Source of the DNA: Pseudoprimorskyibacter insulae | GTDB taxonomy: Bacteria; Pseudomonadota; Alphaproteobacteria; Rhodobacterales; Rhodobacteraceae | Assembly (NCBI RefSeq): GCF_900302505.1 | Contig: NZ_OMOJ01000018.1 | Coordinates: 1 to 37,349, forward strand | Length of the DNA stretch: 37,349 nucleotides | Direction of reading: 5' to 3' | Shown here: in pieces, positions 30,737-37,349 of the stretch | How the letters are laid out: every line of letters begins with the position of its first letter | Numbering within the stretch: the first letter of the stretch is position 1 | Notes under the pieces: generated by a model | What the model was told of the DNA's origin: nothing | What the model saw: only the letters and a program-made list of their open reading frames with translations | Database searches by the model: none | Program-made: the position numbers and the translations under genes

Positions 30737-30766
30737 ATTGCGCAATGTGATGTATTGAAGTATAAG
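30737..30766 (+). promoter_or_regulatory. Promoter and palindrome of the mobilization operon
   Basis: TTGCGC (30738-30743), 17-bp spacer, TATAAG (30761-30766). The -35 lies inside the perfect palindrome ATTGCGCAAT (30737-30746), a good place for autorepression by the MobC-like protein. The transcript would start near 30773. Confidence 0.6.
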
Positions 30767-30787
30767 CGAAGGGGAGAAGGAAGACGT

Positions 30788-30798
30788 TGGCAGGATAT
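30788..30798 (-). other. nic site candidate of the VirD2/RP4 type
   Basis: Plus strand TGGCAGGATAT equals the first 11 bases of a common T-DNA border sequence; the minus strand reads ATATCCTGCCA and contains the MOBP nic core ATCCTG/C. Cleavage is expected on the minus strand between 30791 and 30790. Flanking TTGGC (30787-30791) and GCCAA (30800-30804) form a short inverted repeat. It lies 38 bp upstream of the mobC-like gene. Confidence 0.65.
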
Positions 30799-30835
30799 GG
30801 CCAATGTTTGCACATTTTGTCCGAGGGGTCTGAAG

Positions 30836-31456
30836 ATGCGCCGAGCCCGCAAAAACCTGAAGCTTGAAGAGCGCATCGAAGTCGCGCGGCGCTTTGCGGC
30901 GGGTGAAAGCGCGAAGGACTTGGCGGCAGCGTTCGGCATCTCTCCGCGCCACGTGAACCGGCTCGCGAAAGAGGAGGCGGGCGAGGGGATCACGGTGCGC
31001 GATCCGAGCGAGACGGTAGCGTTCCGGGCCAGTCGAACCGAACTGGAGGCCTTCGATGCGGAGTGGCGCGAGCGCGGCTATGCCAACCGGTCTCAGGCAC
31101 TGAATGCAGTGCTGCGCGGACGGTGCGGAATCCTCGATGTCCCGCGCGATCTGGTCGCCGAATTCTGCGCGGCGTGGCGTCAGGCGAAGGACGTGAGCGA
31201 CACCGGACTGTTTCTCGCCAAGGCGGTGCATCGCGGTCGGCTCGAGGTCTCTGAGGCGGACCGTGCGGTGCTGATCGAACTGCTCGATCTTGCGCAATCC
31301 ATGAGCCGTGAGATGGGCCGGATGAAGGATGCGGCGCAGGCGCTGCGCCATCAGGAGTGGCCGCAAAAGGAAGAAGGGCAGGGGGCGGAGAGCGAGGTTC
31401 TGGAGGGCGGGCCGCGGGCGATCGACGGCGGTCTGAGGCTGGTTCGCAATGGCTGA
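30836..31456 (+). CDS. MobC-like oriT-binding/relaxosome protein
   Basis: The 206-aa protein starts with a homeodomain-like helix-turn-helix (LEERIEVARRFAAGESAKDL, AAAFGISPRHVNRLAKEE; about 9-45). An RHH-like segment typical of MobC and other relaxosome accessory proteins follows (ETVAFRASRTELEAFDAEWR, ERGYANRSQALNAVLRG; about 58-98). A helical C-terminus ends in DGGLRLVRNG. It would bind oriT and assist or repress the relaxase operon. ATG 30836 has CCGAGGGG about 8 bp upstream. Its last codons overlap the relaxase start by 8 nt, so the two are coupled. Confidence 0.75.
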   Translation: MRRARKNLKLEERIEVARRFAAGESAKDLAAAFGISPRHVNRLAKEEAGEGITVRDPSETVAFRASRTELEAFDAEWRERGYANRSQALNAVLRGRCGILDVPRDLVAEFCAAWRQAKDVSDTGLFLAKAVHRGRLEVSEADRAVLIELLDLAQSMSREMGRMKDAAQALRHQEWPQKEEGQGAESEVLEGGPRAIDGGLRLVRNG

Positions 31457-33377
31457 TCCCCTCGCCCTCTATACCTCGGTCATGGGGCGGCTCTGGGAGG
31501 ATGGGCGCATCCGGGGCCAGGCCGCGGCGCGGATCGACGCGCGGCTGGCGGGGCGTCGGCAGGGTCGCAGTTTTGCGCGCGTCGGATCCATGTCAGCGCG
31601 CAATGCGCTGAAGGCTGCGTCGGGCCAGAGCCGCGCGGCGGTGTTCAAACGGATCCGGGCCGGGGGCTGCAAGACGCGCGCCTCGCTTGGGGCGCAGATC
31701 TCCTACATCAACGACAAGGCGGTCTTTACCTACTCGACGATGACCAATGCGCTGACCGATGCGGCGGTGCTTTCTGAGGATCAGAAAGAGGACATCATCG
31801 AGGATTGGGCCGGGACCTGGCGCGGCTCGACCAAGCTCGGCTTCACCTCGCACATGCTGCTCTCGTTCCCGACCGACGTGACGGTCGACCAGGTGCGCGA
31901 CATCGCGATGGACTGGACAGAGCATTTCTTCGAAAGCGGCGAATATGGCGACCAGTGGGATTATGTGCTCGCGGTCCATGACGACCGGGCGCACAAGCAC
32001 GCCCACATCATCCTGAACAACCGCGGCGTTGAGAAGGGCACCTGGTTCTCATGCTGGGCCGAGGGCGTGATGTCGCCGCAGCTGATGCGCGAGAAGCAGG
32101 CCGAGATCGCGGAACGCTATGGTGTCATGCTCGACGCCACCACACGGCTCGAGCGCGGCATTTTCGAGAAACCCGCTGGGATCGAGGAGATCTACCGCGC
32201 CAAGGAAGAGGCCCGCCTGCCGCGCGAGATCGTCATGACGGCCCAGGAATCTGCCATCGCGCAGGCCCAGGTGGTGGGCTTCGCCAAGGACTACACGAAC
32301 CTCGTCGACCTGCTGGACCGGATGGACCAGCGCCACATGGCGCGTGCCGTGCGCGGCATGGCGGACGGGCTTGGCTCGGGCACGCCGTGGAATTTCACCG
32401 AAGGAGAGATAGACATGAAGGACATCAAGACCGTCGGTGACGCGATCGACTATTCCGAGCGCACGATCGAGGCGCTGCGGCTCAAGGCCGAGGAACTGGA
32501 CCCGACCGAGCGGGCCGCTTTTGAAGCCAAGGCCGCGCCGATCATCGCGGATCTCTCGCAGATGGTGCCGGATCCGGACCTGCGCGCGCGCTTTGGCAAG
32601 CAGCTCGAAGAACCCTATCCGCCGGGGGCGGGCAGCGATGTGCTGATCGCCGCGCTTCAGTCCGACAATGACGAAGGGCTGCGCGACGTTCTCGAGCGCG
32701 CCGAGGAGGCAGGCATGGACAGTGAGGATCTGGTGGCTCGGATTGCTGCGGGCGGCACGCGGAACTACGGCATGGCACAGGACTGGGTCGAGCGGGACAT
32801 GAACGCGGTGCTGGCCAAGGACGGTCTCAGCGTCGAGACGGCCAATGATGACAAACTGGATGCAGCCCTAGAAAAGGTCGACAGCGTGATGGACGCGCTG
32901 ATGGAACGCGCCAAGGAAATGGGCGTCGAGATCGACCGGACCCTCGCGGACGAGGAGGAGGCGACGTTGCCCCTCATCGACGAGGATGACCGGACGCCCA
33001 ATCCCTACCTGCAGGACCTCGCCGACATGTTGCGGGACGGCAAGCTTACCGAGGAACAGGAAGAGGTGGTCGAGCGGACCCTGCAATCCGAGCTCTTCAA
33101 GGAACTGGGCGAAGAAGGCTTGGCCGAACTTCGCCGCGGCAACTACGAGGTGCTGGACGCGGCCCTGCCGAGCAAGCTCGACCAGATCACCGTCACGCAG
33201 GAATTCCTCGAAATGACCTTCGAGGAAACGGGCGACCAGGTCTTCACCGACCGCGCCGCCGGGTTGCAGCAGGACAAGGCGACCGAGGTCGCGCGGTTGC
33301 GCAGCCAGCAGGAGGCGCAGGAGCTGGGTCGCGATCTTGGCCGCGACCGCGGTCTCGATGACGAGATGGAATTCTGA
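31449..33377 (+). CDS. Relaxase, VirD2-like (MOBP-type)
   Basis: The 642-aa protein has the relaxase N-terminal domain. A conserved region SLGAQISYINDKAVFTYS holds a candidate nucleophile Tyr (Y86). H135 is in GFTSHMLLSFP, and the metal-binding His triad is HDDRAHKHAHIILNNRG with H182, H184 and H186. It would nick oriT on the minus strand, stay bound to the 5' end and lead the strand into the recipient. The C-terminal half is long, acidic and helical (ELDPTERAAFEAKAAPIIAD and following), probably the signal for the coupling protein. The T4CP gene follows after 14 bp. No helicase or primase domain is attached. Confidence 0.88.
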   Translation: MADPLALYTSVMGRLWEDGRIRGQAAARIDARLAGRRQGRSFARVGSMSARNALKAASGQSRAAVFKRIRAGGCKTRASLGAQISYINDKAVFTYSTMTNALTDAAVLSEDQKEDIIEDWAGTWRGSTKLGFTSHMLLSFPTDVTVDQVRDIAMDWTEHFFESGEYGDQWDYVLAVHDDRAHKHAHIILNNRGVEKGTWFSCWAEGVMSPQLMREKQAEIAERYGVMLDATTRLERGIFEKPAGIEEIYRAKEEARLPREIVMTAQESAIAQAQVVGFAKDYTNLVDLLDRMDQRHMARAVRGMADGLGSGTPWNFTEGEIDMKDIKTVGDAIDYSERTIEALRLKAEELDPTERAAFEAKAAPIIADLSQMVPDPDLRARFGKQLEEPYPPGAGSDVLIAALQSDNDEGLRDVLERAEEAGMDSEDLVARIAAGGTRNYGMAQDWVERDMNAVLAKDGLSVETANDDKLDAALEKVDSVMDALMERAKEMGVEIDRTLADEEEATLPLIDEDDRTPNPYLQDLADMLRDGKLTEEQEEVVERTLQSELFKELGEEGLAELRRGNYEVLDAALPSKLDQITVTQEFLEMTFEETGDQVFTDRAAGLQQDKATEVARLRSQQEAQELGRDLGRDRGLDDEMEF

Positions 33378-33391
33378 GGGGGATGACCACC

Positions 33392-35305
33392 ATGACCAAG
33401 ACACTTCCCCTCTGGGCAGCACTTCTCTTCGGTGTGATCTGCGGTACCGTCATCGGCACCATCGTCGCAGCCTTCTACCTGACCCTGGCCCTGAAAACCG
33501 GCTTTGGCAGCTTCGACATGTTGACGCTCTGGAAGGCGAGCGCGGGCACACGCGCGGCGCACCCCGAGGCCTTCAAGGTCGGGTTTGGCGCTGTCGGCTT
33601 CGGGGCCATCGGCCTCGGCGCTCTGGCGCTGGCCTGGACGTGGAAGAAGGAGCGCGACGATTACGGCTCGGCCCATTGGCAGACAAAGGCGGAGCTGAAG
33701 AAGAACGACATGCTGCAGGCACCGGGCAAAGGTTTCGTCTGTGGCAAGCTCGGCGCGCCGACCTCCAAGGCCGAGTTCATCTCCTCGACCACCATCCCTC
33801 ATGTGATGATGGTGGCCCCGACCCGCGCGGGTAAGGGGGTGGGTTTCGTGATCCCGAACCTTCTGAGCTTCGCGGGCTCGGTCGTGGTGCTCGACGTGAA
33901 GGGCGAGAACTTCGAGAAGGCCGCGCGTCTCCGGGCACTCAACGGTGACGAGGTCTATCGCTTCAGCCCGTTTGACTGGGCCAATGCCACGCATCGCTAC
34001 AACCCGCTCGCCCGGATCGCCAAGGCTCCGAGCTTCGCGCAGCGGTTCACCGAGGTCTCGATCCTCGCCGACCTCTTCCTCGACAAGGATAACAAACAAC
34101 TCGACACTTTCTCCGAGGCCGGCAAGTCGATCTTTGTCGCCGCCTGCCTGCTGGCGATCCAGCGCGGCACCCCGAACCTCGGCGAGGTGAACAGGATCGT
34201 TGCGGGCGGAGAGTACAAGAACGCCCAGTACAAGACCTATGCCGACGAGGCCGAGGAGGACATCCTGCGCGAGCTCTGGACCAATGCCTCGAGCGCCTCG
34301 TCGCGGCTGCTGACCTCGAACATCCAGGCGCTGATGACCGCCGGCCTCAAGCAATGGGACAACCCGGCGGTGCGCTCCGCCACCGAGGCGAGTGATTTCG
34401 ATTTCTCGACCTTCCGCAAGACCCCGCAGTCGCTCTACATCGCGGTCTCCGAGGATCACATCGCGACGCTGGCGCCGCTCCTGCGCCTGATGTTCGCCGA
34501 TCTCATCGCCTCGATCCGATTGAATGAACCCGGCCCGGACGAGCCGTGGCCCGTCATGATGATGATCGACGAATTCCAGCAAATGGGGGCAATGCCCTAT
34601 CTCGAACGCGCGATCCATTCTCTGGCGAGCTATGGCGGCCGGGTCGCGATGATCGCGCAGTCGCTTGCCTCGCTCGATCGGATTTACGGACCCGAGGGCC
34701 GCGAAAGCCTCGAGAACGGGGCAGGGCTGAAGCTCTACATCACGCCGCGGGACCAGCGGACGGTGAAAGAAGTTTCCGCCGCCGTTGGTAGCACCACTCG
34801 CGAGGCGGTGACCCGGATGTACGGTCGCAACAAGGGCTTCTTAGGGGCGACTTCGACCTCAGCGCGTCTGGAAGAGCGGCCATTGCTTTCCGAGACCGAA
34901 GCGCGCCTCATGGATCCCGACGAGGTCATCATCCTCGCCTCGCCCCAGCATCCGATCAAGGCGAGCCGGATCAAGTATTACGACGATCCGTTCTTCAAGG
35001 AGATGCTGGCCCGCCAGGAGGGCAAGCCCTTCCCCTATCCGCCAAGCGTGCATGGTGTGGGGCCTTGGGGAGGCGATGCTGGTGATGAGGCCGGCGCAGA
35101 CGAGCAGGCGAAACCAGCCGAGCGCGCGCCTGTCCGGGATAGATCGCAGCGGCGCGAGGCGCGGGCGATGAGCGTGATGGCGTTGGAGGTCGGGCGCGGG
35201 CAGCCCGAGCCCGAGACGCTCGAGCGGGAAGCTGCGGTGCCGAAGGAATGGGAGGCGGCGCTCGACCGGCAGGAGGATTTCATCGAGGAGTTGTTGGGTG
35301 GATGA
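33392..35305 (+). CDS. VirD4/TraG-type coupling protein
   Basis: About 637 aa. Two membrane segments lie at the N-terminus (LWAALLFGVICGTVIGTIVA and VGFGAVGFGAIGLGALALAW). The cytoplasmic ATPase has Walker A PTRAGKGVG (about 143-151) and Walker B VMMMIDEFQQMG with Asp/Glu near 393-394. The usual landmarks DVKGENFEKAARLRA and MIAQSLASLDRIYG are present. It docks the relaxase-DNA complex to a type IV secretion channel at the inner membrane. No VirB genes are in this window, so the channel must be encoded elsewhere. I prefer ATG 33392 because GAGGGGG ends 9 bp before it; ATG 33383 touches that site. The C-terminal 90 residues are a charged tail. Confidence 0.92.
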   Translation: MTKTLPLWAALLFGVICGTVIGTIVAAFYLTLALKTGFGSFDMLTLWKASAGTRAAHPEAFKVGFGAVGFGAIGLGALALAWTWKKERDDYGSAHWQTKAELKKNDMLQAPGKGFVCGKLGAPTSKAEFISSTTIPHVMMVAPTRAGKGVGFVIPNLLSFAGSVVVLDVKGENFEKAARLRALNGDEVYRFSPFDWANATHRYNPLARIAKAPSFAQRFTEVSILADLFLDKDNKQLDTFSEAGKSIFVAACLLAIQRGTPNLGEVNRIVAGGEYKNAQYKTYADEAEEDILRELWTNASSASSRLLTSNIQALMTAGLKQWDNPAVRSATEASDFDFSTFRKTPQSLYIAVSEDHIATLAPLLRLMFADLIASIRLNEPGPDEPWPVMMMIDEFQQMGAMPYLERAIHSLASYGGRVAMIAQSLASLDRIYGPEGRESLENGAGLKLYITPRDQRTVKEVSAAVGSTTREAVTRMYGRNKGFLGATSTSARLEERPLLSETEARLMDPDEVIILASPQHPIKASRIKYYDDPFFKEMLARQEGKPFPYPPSVHGVGPWGGDAGDEAGADEQAKPAERAPVRDRSQRREARAMSVMALEVGRGQPEPETLEREAAVPKEWEAALDRQEDFIEELLGG

Positions 35306-35524
35306 CCGAAGCTATCGTGCAAGCGGCTTTGGTTGATCTTCTGTGTTGCGTGAAGCGGATGACTCATTGCAGCCTCCGGTAGCGGCAAGGCCATAGTAAA
35401 GCGTACCTGCTAATGACTTCTCCACAGCCGCTGTCTGGCAGAGTTGCTCAACAAACAAAAAGTCTTTCACCCGGTTAAGCAGTCCGAAGCTCACATATCG
35501 CGCAAGAGCAAAACAGGAGTCGAC
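35306..35524. other. Stretch after the coupling protein, no gene supported
   Basis: A 60-codon minus-strand frame exists but has no family motif. The plus strand lacks the N-terminal half of the IS pseudogene that follows, so a deletion joins coupling-protein downstream DNA to the IS remnant. Confidence 0.4.
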
Positions 35525-35993
35525 AAGTAGAGCTTGGAAATGCGGGCCGTTGAGTTCACCAACAGCGAGGTGGGCGAAGTGTCTATGCTACTTGCATTGC
35601 CCACCCAAATCCTTCCCGACCAGGAGATCGGCAATGGTACTGCCGACGGTGTTTATGACACCGGCATGTGCCACGATGCCATCGCTGCTAAGAGAGCCGC
35701 CACAGTCTTGTTATCTCGCAGGAGCATCGCGCCCTGGAAGCCGGACACCCCTCGGGCTGGCGCGTTCAACGAATGCCCTCCGCACATCAAGGCGTTTAGG
35801 GCGCACGACTTGGACACGAATAAGCGGTTACCAACGCAGAAACCGGGAAGAGATTAAAATGCAATGTGTGACAAAGCTAGGCCAGTAGCTGACTGTACTG
35901 GATTTGGATTGCAAGGTCACAGAGTTCAGAATGTTTGTTGCTGTCATGTAGGCCTGCGATGCGCTCGGTCTACGTGTCGTTGAATTCGTTGGA
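35525..35993 (+). pseudogene. Decayed IS5-family transposase
   Basis: Frame one reads EMRAVEFTNSEVGE, then LPDQEIGNGTADGVYDTGMC and APWKPDTPRAGAFNE, matching the DDE core of IS5-type transposases (IG..TADGAYDTR.CH; R..WK.D.P.A..RNE). Around 35774 the similarity jumps frame to LRTSRRLGRTTWTRISGYQR and RNREEIKMQCVTKLGQ. It then continues through in-frame stops near 35886 and 35949 (TEFRMFVAVM, stop, ACDALGLRVVEFVG). The N-terminal third is absent. Clearly an old, inactive copy and different from the IS at the window ends. Confidence 0.8.
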
Positions 35994-36114
35994 TATGCCG
36001 GTTCAGGGAAGAGGAGCCTCAGCCATCATCCGACTTTAAGCAACCGCACACCTCAAAAAAACATGATCAGTATTCATCAAGCAAGCACGTTAGGCCACAC
36101 CAACATGCTGCAGA

Positions 36115-36678
36115 CTATTCAGCGGGAAACAGAAGTTTTGCAATAGTATTGTCCAAAAGCTGTGTCTGCACGTTATCAGTTAGTTTGCCATTGGACTGAA
36201 AAATGCTGCCTGCTGTGCCCAGGCGAATATTCTGAGAAATAACATTTGCGCCGAGAGTGAGAAACAGCTGTTGAAGAGCGGGATGGCCGCGAACAGACCC
36301 CACACCGCGTGAAGAAGCACCGCATATCGCGACTGGCTTGTTGTTAAATGCCGTGCCGCCTAGGCCATCTTCCAGAATAAGCCAAGAAATCAGGTTGCGA
36401 AGCACAGACGAATAAGCACCGGTATATTCATCCGAACCGATAATAAAGCCATCTTGTATTCGCAGTAAGTCGCGGAACTTTATGACTTGATGCGGCATCT
36501 CGGGCCGTGAGGCATTCGCACCATCAATATTCGGCGCATCAAAATCCATAAGATTAACAAATGTCATTTCAACTTTGCCCGGTTGATGCGATTGACTCAG
36601 ATCAGCCACGGCCTGCACCAACTTGGAATTGATTGAATCCTTTCGACTGCTCCCTGAAAAGGCCAGTAATTTCATCAT
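36115..36678 (-). CDS. NADPH-dependent FMN reductase-like flavoprotein
   Basis: The 187-aa protein has the flavodoxin-like fold of the FMN_red family: the phosphate-binding loop FSGSSRKDSINSKL (about 7-20), MDFDAPNID, DGFIIGSDEYTGAYSSVLRN (flavin contact with the conserved E/P-Y region) and KPVAICGASSRGVGSVRGHP. These cytoplasmic enzymes reduce FMN or quinones with NAD(P)H. ATG 36678 (or the next codon) follows TTGGAGATGTGAT. It is divergent from the truncated dioxygenase gene; two operator-like palindromes lie between them, so both may answer to one regulator. A reductase beside an aromatic-ring dioxygenase suggests a catabolic or detoxification cassette. Lower GC than the plasmid backbone hints at separate origin. 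Confidence 0.82.
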   Translation of the reverse strand: MMKLLAFSGSSRKDSINSKLVQAVADLSQSHQPGKVEMTFVNLMDFDAPNIDGANASRPEMPHQVIKFRDLLRIQDGFIIGSDEYTGAYSSVLRNLISWLILEDGLGGTAFNNKPVAICGASSRGVGSVRGHPALQQLFLTLGANVISQNIRLGTAGSIFQSNGKLTDNVQTQLLDNTIAKLLFPAE

Positions 36679-36750
36679 ATCACATCTCCAACATTCTTAA
36701 GCCCGCAACCTAGTGGGGGGCAAGATCGACAATTTTGGACCCAACCAGAC

Positions 36751-36769
36751 TTGTTCATTTACCGAACAA
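36751..36769. promoter_or_regulatory. Operator-like palindrome 1
   Basis: TTGTTC (36751-36756) and GAACAA (36764-36769) with a 7-bp centre, in the divergent promoter region. The core GTTC...TTACCGAAC is repeated in inverse orientation at 36893. Confidence 0.5.
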
Positions 36770-36841
36770 GAATTGAATCGCCTCAACGCTCCCAAGTTGT
36801 CCGGTCCACCGTCCATGACATCCTTGCGTCTCTAGAGGTAC

Positions 36842-36869
36842 TTGACACCGAAACGTGCTCATGTAAAGA
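36842..36869 (+). promoter_or_regulatory. Promoter candidate of the dioxygenase gene
   Basis: TTGACA (36842-36847), 16-bp spacer, TAAAGA (36864-36869), about 60 bp before the start codon and upstream of operator-like palindrome 2. Confidence 0.45.
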
Positions 36870-36892
36870 ACAATGTACGATATTCGATCAAC

Positions 36893-36907
36893 GTTCGGTA
36901 AGCGAAC
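36893..36907. promoter_or_regulatory. Operator-like palindrome 2
   Basis: GTTCG (36893-36897) and CGAAC (36903-36907) with centre GTAAG. Its reverse complement matches palindrome 1 at 13 of 15 core positions. This form is common for TetR-family operators; no TetR gene is in the window. Confidence 0.5.
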
Positions 36908-36931
36908 AGATTTGCATGAGGAGATGCGCTG

Positions 36932-37226
36932 ATGGTAGACCCTGAAGAAGTATCGGCTAAACAGCCGACATGGCCCGCTAAAGATGGAGCAACGCGTGTT
37001 CCGTATTGGGTTTTTCAGCGCCAAGATGTTCTGGAAGCAGAAAATAAGAAGATTTTTCAGGGCCCTGTTTGGAATTTCCTGTGCCTTGAGGCCGAGCTCG
37101 TAGAGGCAGGAGATTTTGTTGCCGTCTTTGCTGGTGAGACTCCTGTCATTGTGACGCGTGACAAAGATGGCCAAATCTACGCATTCGAAAATCGTTGCGC
37201 GCATCGTGGTTCATTGTTGGCTCTAG
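36932..37226 (+). pseudogene. Rieske-type ring-hydroxylating dioxygenase alpha subunit, cut by an IS
   Basis: The 5' end codes for VPYWVFQRQDVLEAENKKIF, QGPVWNFLCLEAELVEAGDF, VAVFAGETPVIVTRDKDGQI and YAFENRCAHRGSLL. This is the start of an aromatic ring-hydroxylating dioxygenase alpha subunit; CAHRG is the first Cys-x-His half of the Rieske [2Fe-2S] site. The second half and the iron catalytic domain are lost because the IS begins at 37227, directly after CTAG. The frame would read into the IS and stop at 37261. ATG 36932 follows GAGGAGATGCGCTG. Inactive in this arrangement. Confidence 0.85.
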
Positions 37227-37349
37227 GGTCAGGACCCATTGATTTCCGTCTAGCGGCGTGATTCACGGTTCGAAAAACGAGCGGTGAACATGTCTGATCT
37301 TTTCTGGTTGAGCGATGCGCAGATGGCGCGTTTGAAGCCCTATTTTCCA
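37227..37349 (+). mobile_element. IS5-family element, partial, inverted relative to the left end
   Basis: Exact reverse complement of 1-123. The transposase ATG is at 37290 and the gene runs off the window. CTAG at 37223-37226 abuts the terminal repeat, as on the left. Confidence 0.85.

Larger units (their letters stand above)
30462..30835. other. oriT region
   Basis: Gene-free region upstream of the mobilization operon. It holds a perfect hairpin CCCGCGC (30508-30514) / GCGCGGG (30521-30527), an AT-rich segment at about 30710-30770, the mob promoter and the nic-like sequence (own entries). In MOBP plasmids oriT lies just upstream of the relaxase operon, as here. Confidence 0.6.

Noticed and set aside
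35312-35494. 60-codon minus-strand frame after the coupling protein
   Set aside because: It starts without a ribosome site, has no similarity I recognise and borders a decayed IS.
36751-36945. 64-codon frame in the dioxygenase promoter region
   Set aside because: It covers the promoter and both operator-like palindromes and has no ribosome site or motif.
1-37349. tRNA or rRNA genes
   Set aside because: I saw no cloverleaf-like segment or rRNA signature on either strand, but this was a reading by eye, not a covariance search.

Overview
The window reads as a 37-kb piece of a repABC plasmid from an alphaproteobacterium, most probably a member of the Rhodobacterales. Supporting signs are the GC-rich coding sequence, a complete repA-repB-repC cassette with its antisense RNA, an integrase / DUF1403 / ScpB block, DUF736, DUF3768 and strawberry-notch proteins, and a VirD2-like relaxase next to a VirD4-like coupling protein. 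No VirB mating-pair genes are present, so this piece alone is mobilizable. Both window ends are the same 127 bp in inverted orientation: the start of one IS5-type transposase plus its terminal repeat, reading outward. The piece therefore lies between two inverted IS copies.

Layout. 1-601: IS end and the C-terminal remnant of another IS5-type transposase. 726-5501: a ParB-like protein and five small DUF/hypothetical genes separated by hairpin-rich leaders. 6015-12664: a very large methyltransferase-helicase of the strawberry-notch type, a Toprim protein and a DUF2493 protein. 12673-13304: a RelE/HigB-type toxin with its HTH antitoxin. 13946-14284: first DUF736 copy. 14777-18528: repABC with ctRNA, three 16-bp parS-like repeats and an AT-rich oriV candidate inside repC. 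18541-21274: integrase, DUF1403, ScpB. 21335-28759: a cargo island built round a bacterial ubiquitin-like conjugation operon, divergent from an RHH / GNAT / XRE / ImmA operon, followed by a second XRE-ImmA operon. 29260-29598: second DUF736 copy. 30248-35305: oriT and mobilization genes. 35306-37226: a decayed IS, an FMN reductase and a Rieske dioxygenase gene cut by the right-hand IS.

Three things stand out. First, the cargo island encodes two ubiquitin-like repeats fused to an E2-like domain, a JAB peptidase fused to an E1-like enzyme, and a Cys/His-rich DUF6527 protein. It faces a regulatory operon across one promoter region that carries five 6-bp boxes, all in register on an 11-bp period. 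Second, four genes (DUF2493, both DUF736 copies and a 58-aa gene) are preceded by large nested inverted repeats of about 180-240 bp, with changed but still complementary stem sequences between two of the leaders. A VirD2/RP4-type nic sequence at 30788-30798 predicts that the minus strand is transferred towards lower coordinates. That strand is the template for all four genes, so the leaders are candidate single-strand promoters comparable with Frpo of plasmid F. Third, the DUF736 genes lie in 575-bp direct repeats 15.3 kb apart, which flank repABC and the ubiquitin-like island and could let that segment excise or fuse.

All family names come from motif recognition by eye. No database search was run.
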